64,000 bases of DNA from RGIG9115 sp045649825 (GTDB taxonomy: Bacteria; Bacillota; Clostridia; UBA1381). The stretch covers positions 1-64,000 of the forward strand of contig JAZRQO010000009.1 of the NCBI GenBank assembly GCA_045649825.1, written 5' to 3'. Positions 18,524-27,568 of this stretch are shown piece by piece. The translations under genes were made by a program, and so were the position numbers. Numbering within the stretch: position 1 is the stretch's first letter; each line of letters opens with the position of its first letter. The notes beneath the pieces are model-generated. The model saw only the letters and a list, made by a program, of their open reading frames with translations, ran no database searches and had not been told where the DNA came from.

Positions 18524-20275
18524 ATGAGTGAAATGAACGAACTTCAGATTTTAAGACACAGTGCTTCACACGTGCTTGCACAGGCAGTAAAAAGACTGTT
18601 CCCGGAAGCAAAGCTTGCAATTGGTCCTGCTATTGAAACAGGATTTTATTATGACTTTGATTCTGAACACAAATTTACACCTGAGGACCTTGAAGCTATT
18701 GAAGCGGAAATGAAGAAAATAGCCAAAGAAAATTTAAAGATTGAGAGATTTGAACTTCCAAGAAATGAAGCTCTTGAGCTTATGAAGGATGAACCGTATA
18801 AGTGCGAGCTTATAAACGATCTTCCTGAGGATTCTGTAATTTCTTTCTATAAGCAGGGCGAGTTTACAGACCTTTGTGCAGGTCCTCACGTTGGTTACAC
18901 AAGTAAAGTAAAAGCATATAAGCTCCTCAGCGCCACAGGTGCATATTGGAGAGGCGACGAGCATAATAAAATGCTCCAGAGAATTTACGGAACTGCTTTT
19001 GCTAACAAAACTGAGCTTGAAGAATATTTAACACAACTTGAAGAAGCAAAAAAGAGAGATCACAACAAGCTTGGACGTGAACTTGAACTATTTACAACAA
19101 GCGACCTTATTGGCCAGGGCTTGCCAATACTTCTTCCTAAGGGTGCCCGTATAATTCAGCTTCTCCAGAGATTTGTTGAAGATGAAGAACAAAAGAGAGG
19201 ATGGCAGCTTACAAAAACTCCTCTTATGGCTAAAAGTGACTTGTATAAGCTTTCAGGACATTGGGGACATTATAAAGACGGAATGTTTGTTTTGGGCGAT
19301 GAAGATAAGGACGACGAGGTTTTTGCACTTCGTCCTATGACGTGTCCTTTCCAGTATCAGGCATATCTTAACCGAGGCAGATCATACAGAGATTTACCAA
19401 TGCGCCTGAACGAAACATCAACGCTTTTCAGAAATGAAGCTTCAGGCGAGATGCATGGACTTATCCGCGTTCGTCAGTTTACTATTTCTGAAGGACATCT
19501 AATGTGTACTCCCGAACAACTTGAGGATGAATTCAAGGGTTGCCTTGAGCTTGCAATATATATGCTCAAAACTCTTGGTTTGTATGAAGATGTTTCATAC
19601 AGATTCTCACAGTGGGATCCTGATGACAGAGAAAAGTATATCGGAACGGACGAACAGTGGGCTGAGGCTCAGGGCATGATGGAAAAAATCCTCGACCATC
19701 TCGAAATTCCATATAAGGTTGGCATAGGTGAAGCTGCATTCTACGGACCTAAGCTTGACATTCAGATTAAGAATGTTCACGGTAAGGAAGATACACTTAT
19801 AACAATTCAGATCGACCAGATGCTTGCTGAAAAGTTCGGTATGGAGTACGTGGATAAAGACGGCCAGAAGAAGAACCCGTATATTATTCACAGAACATCA
19901 ATCGGATGCTATGAAAGAACACTTGCTCTTTTAATTGAAAAATATGCAGGTGCATTCCCGCTTTGGCTTGCTCCTGTTCAGGTTAAGCTCATACCCATTG
20001 CTGACAGACATATTCCGTATATCGAAAAGGTTAAGGCCGAGCTTGAAAAGTATGGAATTATCCGTGTTGAAATTGATGACCGTTCGGAGAAGATGGGCTA
20101 TAAGATAAGAGAAGCTCAGCTTGAAAAGGTTCCATATATGATTATTGCAGGTGACAAAGATATTGAAAATAATGTCGTTGCTGTTCGTTCCAGAAAGGAC
20201 GGCGACCTTGGAACAATGTCAGTTGATGACCTTGTTTCTAAGCTTGTAAAAGAAATAGCAGAAAAAGCACTTTAA
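18524..20275 (+). CDS. thrS: Threonyl-tRNA synthetase, form without TGS domain
   Basis: 583 residues from the ATG at 18524, preceded by AAAGGGAG; the longer frame would begin inside the terminator hairpin. The enzyme charges tRNA-Thr. The sequence starts almost directly with the editing domain (RHSASHVLAQAV, zinc/editing HxxxH at about 11-15, and CAGPHV). The N-terminal TGS domain of about 60 residues found in most ThrRS is absent. The class II core has RPMTCPFQYQ (zinc Cys), FRNEASGEMHGLIRVRQF (motif 2) and HRTSIGCYERTLALLIE (motif 3), then the anticodon-binding domain. Its own T-box controls it. Confidence 0.95.
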   Translation: MSEMNELQILRHSASHVLAQAVKRLFPEAKLAIGPAIETGFYYDFDSEHKFTPEDLEAIEAEMKKIAKENLKIERFELPRNEALELMKDEPYKCELINDLPEDSVISFYKQGEFTDLCAGPHVGYTSKVKAYKLLSATGAYWRGDEHNKMLQRIYGTAFANKTELEEYLTQLEEAKKRDHNKLGRELELFTTSDLIGQGLPILLPKGARIIQLLQRFVEDEEQKRGWQLTKTPLMAKSDLYKLSGHWGHYKDGMFVLGDEDKDDEVFALRPMTCPFQYQAYLNRGRSYRDLPMRLNETSTLFRNEASGEMHGLIRVRQFTISEGHLMCTPEQLEDEFKGCLELAIYMLKTLGLYEDVSYRFSQWDPDDREKYIGTDEQWAEAQGMMEKILDHLEIPYKVGIGEAAFYGPKLDIQIKNVHGKEDTLITIQIDQMLAEKFGMEYVDKDGQKKNPYIIHRTSIGCYERTLALLIEKYAGAFPLWLAPVQVKLIPIADRHIPYIEKVKAELEKYGIIRVEIDDRSEKMGYKIREAQLEKVPYMIIAGDKDIENNVVAVRSRKDGDLGTMSVDDLVSKLVKEIAEKAL

Positions 20276-20282
20276 TCACTTA

Positions 20283-20322
20283 CACCACCCCTTTAGCATA
20301 TTATATGCCATAAGGGGTGGTG
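20283..20322 (+). promoter_or_regulatory. Hairpin covering the yunB ribosome site
   Basis: CACCACCCCTT pairs perfectly with AAGGGGTGGTG (11 bp), with a smaller GCATA/TATGC stem in the loop. The right arm contains the only good ribosome site (AAGGGGTGG) for the yunB ATG at 20329. It may act as a weak terminator for thrS, or as a translation switch. Confidence 0.65.
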
Positions 20323-20328
20323 ATACAT

Positions 20329-20973
20329 ATGGGTCGAAGGCGTAGGAAAATGAGGGTGTTGTTTGCTTTATTGACGCTAACAACATTTATTTCAGTAATA
20401 TTTGGTTTTGTTTATCGTAATTTTGAAAAACCTTTTGGATATGCTTTTTCGGCTTATGCTACTGAAACAGGAAACGAGGCTTTAAGGCTGGCAGTAGATA
20501 AATGTCTTAGTGATGTGTCTTATACGGATATTATATCGGTAACACAGAATTCAGACAAGGAAATAGTGTCGGTTGCAGCAAATGTTTCGTATTTAAATCG
20601 AATAAAGACTGAAATAACTAAATATGCTGATGAATATGCATCTAACCCTCCTGAAAAGTACGTAGATATTTATTTAGGTGCAACACAGAATAGTCCTTTG
20701 TTCGCGGCTGCAGGTCCTAAATTTCGAATAAAGGTACATCCTTACTCGGTTACAAAAGCCTCTTTCAGAGATGAATTTGTTTCTGTAGGTATTAATCAGG
20801 TACGTCACTGTGTATACGTTGATTTGTGTATAACCGTAACAGTGGTTGGTGCTTCATCCCGGATTTCTGTTGATGTTAAAAACACACTTCCTGTTGCAGA
20901 CACGGTTATAGTAGGCCGTGTTCCTCAATTTTACGGTGGGTATTTTTCAGGTATTAATAATAATTTGGAGTAA
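20329..20973 (+). CDS. yunB: Sporulation protein YunB
   Basis: 214 residues. The start chosen is the ATG at 20329, 8 bases after AAGGGGTGG; a GTG at 20317 lies inside that site. A basic N-terminus (MGRRRRKMR) and one membrane segment (VLFALLTLTTFISVIFGFVY) anchor it. The family C-terminus is visible: SVGINQVRHCVYVDLCITV and ADTVIVGRVPQFYGG. In Bacillus, YunB is a sigma-E-controlled protein needed for efficient sporulation; its exact role is unknown. It ends 7 bases before ligA. Confidence 0.9.
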   Translation: MGRRRRKMRVLFALLTLTTFISVIFGFVYRNFEKPFGYAFSAYATETGNEALRLAVDKCLSDVSYTDIISVTQNSDKEIVSVAANVSYLNRIKTEITKYADEYASNPPEKYVDIYLGATQNSPLFAAAGPKFRIKVHPYSVTKASFRDEFVSVGINQVRHCVYVDLCITVTVVGASSRISVDVKNTLPVADTVIVGRVPQFYGGYFSGINNNLE

Positions 20974-20980
20974 AATTTCT

Positions 20981-22963
20981 ATGTCAGATTTTGAAAAAAG
21001 AGTAAATAAACTAACAGATTTTTTGAACTATCACAGTTACAGATATTATGTGCTTGATGATCCTGAAATTTCTGATTTTGAATATGACAAAGCACTTAGG
21101 GAGTTGGAGATTCTCGAAAGCGAACATCCTGAACTTAAAAAGCCGAATTCTCCTACATCACGTGTGGGAGGAGTGGCTCTTGAGGGATTTGCTGAGGTTC
21201 ATCATAAGGTGCCTATGGAAAGCCTTCAGGATGCTTTCAGCAAAGAGGAAGTAGATGATTTTGACCGACGTGTGAGAGAAGTTGTATTAAGTCCCGAATA
21301 TATCGTTGAGCAGAAAATAGACGGACTTTCAGTTTCTCTTGAATACGAAAACGGAGAATTTGTAAGGGCTTCAACTCGTGGTAACGGGATTGTGGGTGAA
21401 GATGTTACTGAGAATGTTAAAACAATTCGTTCTGTTCCCATGTCTTTGACGAAAAAAATTCCCTATATTGAAGTGCGCGGAGAGGTTTATATGCCTCAGA
21501 AAAGTTTTATTTCATTGAATGAAATCCGAGAGGCAGAGGGACTTCCGCTTTTTGCAAACCCACGCAATGCTGCTGCAGGCTCTTTACGTCAGCTTGATTC
21601 AAAGATTACTGCTGAACGAAAGCTTGATATATTTGTGTTTAATATTCAGCAAATATCGGGGGTTGAGGTAAACAGTCATATTGAGGGTTTGAGGCTACTA
21701 AAAAAGCTTGGATTTAAAACGGTGTCCGTGTTTGACACCTATAAATCTATATCTGATGCATACAATAAAGTGCTTGAAATCGGAGAAAAGCGTGACAGTC
21801 TTGATTTTGATATAGACGGTGCAGTTATTAAAGTAAATAAGTTTGAACACAGAACACTTCTTGGAAGCACATCTAAGTTCCCTAAATGGGCAATTGCATA
21901 TAAGTTTCCAGCAGAACAGAAGGAAACAACAGTAAAGGATATTCAGATTAATGTAGGCAGAACAGGTGTTCTCACACCTCTTGCAATTCTTGACACGGTA
22001 AGAATTGCTGGCACAAATGTTTCAAAAGCCACACTCCATAATCTAGATTATATTCGTGAAAAAGATATAAGAATAGGTGACAGGGTAATAATAGAAAAAG
22101 CAGGAGATATTATCCCTGCAGTTGTTGGTGTAAATAAAGATGCCCGTGCGGGTGGAGAAATAGAATTTCATATGCCTGAATTCTGCCCTTCTTGCGGAGG
22201 ACAGGTTATCCGTGAGGAAGGAGAGGCGGCATACAGATGCATAAGTATGTCTTGTCCTGCCCAGCAACTACGGCGAATTATTCATTTCGTTTCAAAGCCT
22301 GCTATGGATATCGACGGACTTGGGCCTGCATTAATTGAGCAATTGGTAGAAAAATCAATAATTAAAGATGCTTCTGATTTATATTATCTTAAAGTAGGTG
22401 ATGTTTCGAACCTTGATAAGATGGGTGAAAAATCTGAAACTAATTTGCTTGCTGCTATAGATAAGTCACGTTACAATCCTCTTCATAAACTTATCTCTGC
22501 TTTTGGTATACGCCATGTGGGTGAAAAGGCTGCAAAAGTTCTTGCAAAAAAATACAAATCTATTGAAAATCTGTGTTCAGCTACTGCCGAGGAACTTAGA
22601 ACTGTTGATGATATTGGTGAAATAATGGCAGAATCTATTGTTGATTTCTTTTCTGATGAAAAAAATGTTGATTTTATTAACCGATTAAAATTGGGTGGTG
22701 TCGAGTGTGAAGAGGAAACAACCGAACAGACTGATTTGCGGTTTGAAGGAGAAATTTTTGTTCTCACAGGTACTCTTACAGAGTTTACCCGTTCTGAGGC
22801 GTCAGAAATTATAGAAAATTTTGGTGGTAAAACTTCAAGTTCTGTTTCAAAGAAGACAACCTGTGTCCTTGCAGGAGAGGAAGCGGGCAGTAAACTTGAT
22901 AAAGCTCAAGCTCTCGGGATACGTATAATTAGCGAGAGTGAGTTTAAAGAGATGATTAAATAG
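20981..22963 (+). CDS. ligA: NAD-dependent DNA ligase
   Basis: 660 residues from the ATG at 20981, 10 bases after TTGGAG that overlaps the yunB end. LigA seals nicks in replication and repair using NAD. Features in order: Ia domain with YRYYVLDDPEISDFEYD (about 20-36), adenylation motif QKIDGLSVSLEY (Lys at about 110), EVRGEVYMP and FANPRNAAAGSLRQLD, OB fold, zinc finger CPSCGG...CISMSCPAQ (about 402-427), helix-hairpin-helix repeats, and a C-terminal BRCT domain (EIFVLTGTLTEFTRSEASEI, about 590 on). Confidence 0.97.
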   Translation: MSDFEKRVNKLTDFLNYHSYRYYVLDDPEISDFEYDKALRELEILESEHPELKKPNSPTSRVGGVALEGFAEVHHKVPMESLQDAFSKEEVDDFDRRVREVVLSPEYIVEQKIDGLSVSLEYENGEFVRASTRGNGIVGEDVTENVKTIRSVPMSLTKKIPYIEVRGEVYMPQKSFISLNEIREAEGLPLFANPRNAAAGSLRQLDSKITAERKLDIFVFNIQQISGVEVNSHIEGLRLLKKLGFKTVSVFDTYKSISDAYNKVLEIGEKRDSLDFDIDGAVIKVNKFEHRTLLGSTSKFPKWAIAYKFPAEQKETTVKDIQINVGRTGVLTPLAILDTVRIAGTNVSKATLHNLDYIREKDIRIGDRVIIEKAGDIIPAVVGVNKDARAGGEIEFHMPEFCPSCGGQVIREEGEAAYRCISMSCPAQQLRRIIHFVSKPAMDIDGLGPALIEQLVEKSIIKDASDLYYLKVGDVSNLDKMGEKSETNLLAAIDKSRYNPLHKLISAFGIRHVGEKAAKVLAKKYKSIENLCSATAEELRTVDDIGEIMAESIVDFFSDEKNVDFINRLKLGGVECEEETTEQTDLRFEGEIFVLTGTLTEFTRSEASEIIENFGGKTSSSVSKKTTCVLAGEEAGSKLDKAQALGIRIISESEFKEMIK

Positions 22964-22977
22964 GGAAGTGATTTAAA

Positions 22978-24126
22978 GTGAATTTCAGTTTTGAAGAAAA
23001 TGATATTATAAAAACATATAAATATCTTCATTCAATTCCCGAACCCGGATTTCAGGAGTTTAAAACCTCTGAATATATATTAGAATTTTTAACTGAATTG
23101 GGTTTAAAACCTGTTCGTTGTGCTAAAACAGGTGTATATGCTGATATAAAAGGTACTAAAACCTCTAATAAGCTTTTTCTTATAAGAGCAGACATTGATG
23201 CTCTGCCCCTTGATGAGGAAAGCGGAGTTGATTTTGCTTCTTCAAATAAAGGTTATATGCATGCTTGCGGTCACGATATGCATACTGCCTGTTTGTTGTA
23301 TGCTGCTAAAGCTTTATGCGAAAATTGTAATTGGTTTTCAGGTACAGTCAGAGTGTTATTTCAACCTGCTGAAGAGGGAACGGGCGGTGCACTTCCTATG
23401 ATTTCGGAAGGTGCCGCTGAGGGTGTTACTGCCTCTATAGCGATGCACGTAGACCCTCTTGAAGCTTTGGGAACTCTCATTTATCGCGACGGTAGCATAA
23501 CAGCTTCACCTGATGATTTTAAAGTTAATATAAAAGGAAAAGGCGGACATGGGGCTGAGCCTGAAAATTGTATCAACCCATTAGTTGCGGGAGCAGAAAT
23601 AATAAAGGTTTATTCAGAAATTAAAAATAAATATTTTAGCGATAAAGATTGTGTTGTGAGTGTTTGTACTATAAATGGTGGAAGCTTTAATAATATTATT
23701 CCAGACAATGTAGAAATTACAGGTACTGCACGTGCTTTTGACTCTGTTGTTCGTTTTAGTGTGAGGGACAAGCTTAGGGAGCTTGCAATTGAAACAGGAA
23801 ATAAATTTGGCGTTGATATAGAATTTGAATATAATGAGTTGTATCCACCTACGGTTAACAGCCCGGTAATTAATTCTGTTGTTGTTAAAGCGTCTGAGAA
23901 AATTACTGAGATCACGAATATTAAAAGTCTTGACAGAGGCTCAATGACGGGGGATGATTTTGCTTATTTTGCTGAGATTTGTCCTTCATCCTATTTCAGA
24001 TTTGGTGTAGGTGGCAGTGGCGTACGGTATCCGTTGCATAGTTCTAAATTTAAAATTGATACATCTGCTCTTATGCCTGCGTGTAAGCTTTTGGTTTATT
24101 CTTCAATTGAATATTTGAACAACTAA
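22978..24126 (+). CDS. M20 family amidohydrolase (N-acyl-amino-acid hydrolase type)
   Basis: 382 residues starting with GTG, 14 bases after ligA. The M20D family contains N-acetyl-amino-acid, hippurate and auxin-conjugate amidohydrolases. Metal-site segments are visible: HACGHDMH (about 97-104), FQPAEEGTGGA (Glu pair, about 132), MHVDPLEALGT, and LHSSKF near the C-terminus (His). A dimerisation domain follows GKGGHGAEPE. Substrate cannot be assigned; N-acetyl-diaminopimelate deacetylase is an alternative. Confidence 0.88.
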   Translation: MNFSFEENDIIKTYKYLHSIPEPGFQEFKTSEYILEFLTELGLKPVRCAKTGVYADIKGTKTSNKLFLIRADIDALPLDEESGVDFASSNKGYMHACGHDMHTACLLYAAKALCENCNWFSGTVRVLFQPAEEGTGGALPMISEGAAEGVTASIAMHVDPLEALGTLIYRDGSITASPDDFKVNIKGKGGHGAEPENCINPLVAGAEIIKVYSEIKNKYFSDKDCVVSVCTINGGSFNNIIPDNVEITGTARAFDSVVRFSVRDKLRELAIETGNKFGVDIEFEYNELYPPTVNSPVINSVVVKASEKITEITNIKSLDRGSMTGDDFAYFAEICPSSYFRFGVGGSGVRYPLHSSKFKIDTSALMPACKLLVYSSIEYLNN

Positions 24127-24150
24127 AAAATCCGCTTTTGCGGATTTTTT
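24125..24150. terminator. Bidirectional terminator between the amidohydrolase and lspA
   Basis: AAAAAATCCGC and GCGGATTTTTT are perfect inverted repeats around four T. It serves both convergent genes and overlaps both stop codons. Confidence 0.9.
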
Positions 24151-24595
24151 AGTCTTTATCATAGAATATTACGTAAATTACAAGTAGTACGGCTCCTATT
24201 GTGATTGAAATATCTGCAATATTAAAAACAGGAAAATTCATGAAAGCAGTTTCTATAAAATCAACCACATAACCTCTTATAATTCTGTCAATGCCGTTTC
24301 CCAGAGCTCCTGCAAATATAAGTGCAAGAGATGTGCAGAATAATGGGTGAGTGGGTTTTCTTTTTATATAGAAAATTATAACACCCACACAGAAAATAAT
24401 AGAAATTAAGCCAAGAAGTATAACATGGTCGGAGAGCATGCTGAAAGCGGCTCCTGTGTTTTTTCGGTATACTATATTGATAATATTGGGTATTAGTATG
24501 TGACGTGTGTTATCAGTGAAAGCAGTTGAAATCATAATCTTAGAAATCTGGTCTGCTGCTATTATCAGAATAGATATTAATCCGTAGAGTAACAT
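24149..24595 (-). CDS. lspA: Lipoprotein signal peptidase (signal peptidase II)
   Basis: 148 residues with four membrane segments. LspA cuts the signal peptide of prolipoproteins such as the solute-binding proteins in this window. Catalytic Asp residues are in RGYVVDFI (about 114) and FNIADISI (about 130); AADQISKIM near residue 14 and NTGAAFS near 55 are family marks. AAAGGATT precedes the ATG. It is the last gene of the long minus-strand run. Confidence 0.95.
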   Translation of the reverse strand: MLLYGLISILIIAADQISKIMISTAFTDNTRHILIPNIINIVYRKNTGAAFSMLSDHVILLGLISIIFCVGVIIFYIKRKPTHPLFCTSLALIFAGALGNGIDRIIRGYVVDFIETAFMNFPVFNIADISITIGAVLLVIYVIFYDKD

Positions 24596-24618
24596 AAAAT
24601 TATTGTAATCCTTTCAAA

Positions 24619-25623
24619 TTAAAGTTTTAGGGATGGAACAGCATTCAATGTATAATCACTGAAGTTTTTGTTTAAATACTCATAATAGCCTGCACAAGAA
24701 ATCATAGCGGCATTATCAGTACAGAGTATGGGGGAGGGGTATAACACTTCTATACCGTGCCTTAAAGCTTCCTCTTTCATTTTTCGGCGAAGCTCAGAAT
24801 TTGATGCAACGCCACCTGCAAGGGTAATAGTCTTGCAGGATTTTATTTTTGCAGCCTTAATAGTATGGTCGCATAAAACGTCGGTTACTGCGCATTGAAA
24901 ACTTGCAGCAATATCCTCAGGGATTGTTTTTTCGCCTTTTTGTTCTGCATTATGCATATAGTTTATTACTGCGGTTTTTACTCCACTGAATGAAAAATCA
25001 AGACTGTCCGACATTTTCACTCTTGGGAAGTTAACTGCATTTTCATTACCTTTTTTTGCGAGTGCATCTATAAGAGGACCGCCCGGATAACCTAAGCCCA
25101 GCACTCGGGCTATTTTGTCGTATGCCTCACCTGCAGCATCATCTCTTGTCTGAGCTATTATTTCAAAATCGGCATAGCTTTTTACATAAACTATATGACT
25201 ATGCCCACCTGATGCCACGAGGCAAACAAATGGAGGCTCAAGGTCTTTATGTTCTATAAGATTTGCCATAATGTGCCCTTTTATGTGGTGAACTCCAATA
25301 AGCGGTTTTTTTGCTGCATAAGCGATTGCTTTAGCTTCTGAAACCCCAACAAGTAAGGCGCCAACCAAACCGGGTCCGTAAGTAACTGCAATTGCATCCA
25401 AATCATCTAGCTTTACTTTGGCATCAGTTAATGCTTTGTCTATAACTGTATCAATTGCTTCTATATGACAACGTGAAGCTATTTCCGGCACAACGCCGCC
25501 GTATCTTTTGTGTATATCAATCTGAGAATTTATTACGTTGGATAAAACTGTTCTGCCGTTCAAAGTAACTGCTGCTGCAGTTTCGTCGCAGGAGCTTTCA
25601 ATGCCTAAAATAAGTGTATCCAT
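24619..25623 (-). CDS. tsaD: tRNA N6-threonylcarbamoyladenosine transferase subunit TsaD
   Basis: 334 residues. TsaD transfers the threonylcarbamoyl group onto A37 of ANN-decoding tRNAs, with TsaB and TsaE. Visible: GIESSCDETAAAV (about 7), the metal-binding GVHHIKGHIMA (two His, about 110-114), LVASGGHSHIVYV (about 132), AGGVASNSELRR and CTDNAAMI (Asp, about 300). AAAGGTAATAAAA precedes the ATG. RimI is just upstream; TsaC is three genes upstream; TsaB and TsaE, often next to tsaD, are not in this window. Confidence 0.96.
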   Translation of the reverse strand: MDTLILGIESSCDETAAAVTLNGRTVLSNVINSQIDIHKRYGGVVPEIASRCHIEAIDTVIDKALTDAKVKLDDLDAIAVTYGPGLVGALLVGVSEAKAIAYAAKKPLIGVHHIKGHIMANLIEHKDLEPPFVCLVASGGHSHIVYVKSYADFEIIAQTRDDAAGEAYDKIARVLGLGYPGGPLIDALAKKGNENAVNFPRVKMSDSLDFSFSGVKTAVINYMHNAEQKGEKTIPEDIAASFQCAVTDVLCDHTIKAAKIKSCKTITLAGGVASNSELRRKMKEEALRHGIEVLYPSPILCTDNAAMISCAGYYEYLNKNFSDYTLNAVPSLKL

Positions 25624-25639
25624 TTTTTATTACCTTTCG

Positions 25640-26080
25640 TTAAAGTTCCAGTGCCATTATTATGGCGTCTTCGCCAGTGTCGGAGTAGTATTTTTTTCTT
25701 ATACCTACAGGTATGAAGCCGAATTTGTTGTATAAGGCTTTTGCAGGCTCGTTACTCTGCCTGACTTCAAGTGTTATTTGAGTAAGTTTCTTTTTAGCAC
25801 AAAAATCAATTGTTTGCTTAAGCAGTGCTTTAGCAATTCCCTGTTTTCTGAATTGGGGGAGTACAGCAATATTATTTATATCGTATTGATCCTGAATTAT
25901 CCATCCTCCAATGTAGCCTACTCCTTTCCCGTTTGCTATTGCAACAGAATACACAGCGTTGGGATTTTTCAGTTCATCTTCAAACGATTTTTTACTCCAG
26001 GGTTTCGCAAAGGAACTGTATTCTATGTTGCACACATCATCAATGTGAGCTTGTTCCATATTTTTTATAATAATTTCCAC
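25640..26080 (-). CDS. rimI: Ribosomal-protein-alanine N-acetyltransferase
   Basis: 146 residues, GNAT fold. RimI acetylates the N-terminus of ribosomal protein S18 in model bacteria. The acetyl-CoA loop is QFRKQGIAKALL (about 80-91); ITLEVRQSNEPAKALYNKFGF is the conserved C-terminal half. The start is GTG, one base after the phosphatase stop codon. It lies between a phosphatase and tsaD, its common partner. Confidence 0.9.
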   Translation of the reverse strand: MEIIIKNMEQAHIDDVCNIEYSSFAKPWSKKSFEDELKNPNAVYSVAIANGKGVGYIGGWIIQDQYDINNIAVLPQFRKQGIAKALLKQTIDFCAKKKLTQITLEVRQSNEPAKALYNKFGFIPVGIRKKYYSDTGEDAIIMALEL

Positions 26081-26081
26081 A

Positions 26082-26528
26082 TTAATTACCCGTTAAATCG
26101 TATATTTTTTCTGCTATATCCGTCAAACAGTCGTAAATATCTTGTGCACATTCTTTATATTGTGTAAGATTTCCGCCGAATGGGTCGGAAATATCGCCAT
26201 CGTATCCCGCATATTCACAAATTGTGTTAATCTTGTCAGGTGCAAGAGCAGATATCATTGTTTTATGTCCTTCAGTCATGGTAAGAATAATATCGTATTC
26301 AGAAAGCAAAGCTTCTGTAAGAGGAGTGGATTTGTGGGATGATAAATCAATACCGTACTCCTTCATAGTTTCAATTGCGTTTTTACTTGCTTTACTCCCG
26401 CTTTCGGCAAATATTCCTGCCGATGATGCATAAACATCCATATCGTTTTCTGTGCAAATTTTATTCATCATTGCAGCAGCCATCGGGCTTCTGCAGGTAT
26501 TTCCTGTGCAAACAAATAGTATTTTCAT
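26082..26528 (-). CDS. Low-molecular-weight protein-tyrosine/arginine phosphatase
   Basis: 148 residues. The P-loop CTGNTCRSP (Cys7-x5-Arg) is at the N-terminus and the general acid motif SDPFGG at about 118. In Firmicutes the form with Thr in the loop beside tsaC/tsaD is the YwlE type, which removes phosphate from arginine; C-T-G-N-T-C-R fits this. The tyrosine-phosphatase function is the alternative. AAAGGAC precedes the ATG. YwlE also lies next to the Sua5-like gene in Bacillus, which supports this call. Confidence 0.88.
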   Translation of the reverse strand: MKILFVCTGNTCRSPMAAAMMNKICTENDMDVYASSAGIFAESGSKASKNAIETMKEYGIDLSSHKSTPLTEALLSEYDIILTMTEGHKTMISALAPDKINTICEYAGYDGDISDPFGGNLTQYKECAQDIYDCLTDIAEKIYDLTGN

Positions 26529-26543
26529 TGTATAAAGTCCTTT

Positions 26544-27554
26544 TTAAACATAAATTATATTGTTTGATGCAGATTTATAAAGTCGGTTTTTTACGGTTAT
26601 TGCATATTTGTCATTTATAAAAAATTCAGCAAACACAATGTCAATTCCGGCCTCATCAAAATTTCTAAGACCTGAGAATAAGGTATGTGCATAACCTTTG
26701 TTCCCGTTTTTGATTCTGACTGTTAAATCAGCTTTGTATTCAGTATCACTGCATGCCATAACACCGATTTTTCTACCGTTATTCTCTTTAATTAATTCTT
26801 TTATTTTTTCAGCCACCAAAGATTTTTCGCCTTCCACAACAATAACTTCTGCATCAGGTGCATAGTGTTTGTATTTCATTCCTGGACATCTTGGTTTTTC
26901 TCCTGGTTCTGCTGATTTTAATATGTTTTCATCAATCTCAGCTTCCGGGATATACTCTTGTATATCTTCAAGTGTTATAATTCCTGGACGTAAAATAACG
27001 GGGATTTCTCCAGTGCAGTCGACAACTGTGGATTCCAGACCTTCAGAACATTCGCCGCCGTCAATTATTGCATCAATTCTGCCTGTCATATCATCAGCTA
27101 CGTGCTTTGCAGTTGTAGGACTGGGTTTCCCTGATAGATTAGCGCTTGGAGCGGGAATAGGCGTTTGTGCAAATTCAATCAGCTTTCGTGCAGCAGGATG
27201 TGCAGGAAATCGGATTGCAACCGTATCAAGTCCGCCCGTGACTGTATCATTTACCTCTTTTGATTTTTTCATTATAAGTGTTATAGGCCCCGGCATAAAT
27301 GCATCCATAAGTATTTTTGCATTGTCAGGGACGTATGTCACCAGTCTGTCAATCATTTTGAAGTCGGATATGTGTACTATTAAAGGGTTGTCTATAGGAC
27401 GGCCTTTTGCTTTAAATATGTTTTTAACAGCTTCTTCGTTAAAAGCGTCAGCGCCGATTCCATAGACTGTTTCGGTGGGAAAACCCACTAACCCTCCTGA
27501 TTTTATAATATCGGCAGCTTTTAAAATATCTTCTTCATTTGAGTTTAAAAACAA
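26544..27554 (-). CDS. tsaC: Threonylcarbamoyl-AMP synthase (Sua5 long form)
   Basis: 336 residues. It makes threonylcarbamoyl-AMP from threonine, bicarbonate and ATP for tRNA t6A. The N-terminal YrdC domain shows GFPTETVYGIGADA (about 23), KAKGRPIDNPLIVHI (about 48) and PAPSANLSGKPSPT (about 135). The C-terminal Sua5 domain begins near residue 200 after PGMKYKHYAPDA. The only in-frame start is TTG at 27554, with a weakly spaced AAGGTG upstream. It follows pncB by 14 bases. Confidence 0.93.
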   Translation of the reverse strand: MFLNSNEEDILKAADIIKSGGLVGFPTETVYGIGADAFNEEAVKNIFKAKGRPIDNPLIVHISDFKMIDRLVTYVPDNAKILMDAFMPGPITLIMKKSKEVNDTVTGGLDTVAIRFPAHPAARKLIEFAQTPIPAPSANLSGKPSPTTAKHVADDMTGRIDAIIDGGECSEGLESTVVDCTGEIPVILRPGIITLEDIQEYIPEAEIDENILKSAEPGEKPRCPGMKYKHYAPDAEVIVVEGEKSLVAEKIKELIKENNGRKIGVMACSDTEYKADLTVRIKNGNKGYAHTLFSGLRNFDEAGIDIVFAEFFINDKYAITVKNRLYKSASNNIIYV

Positions 27555-27568
27555 TGTATTTATTTAAA

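Noticed and set aside
26869..27465. 198-codon frame opposite tsaC
   Set aside because: Antisense shadow of a conserved gene, with Ser/Ile-rich sequence and no ribosome site.
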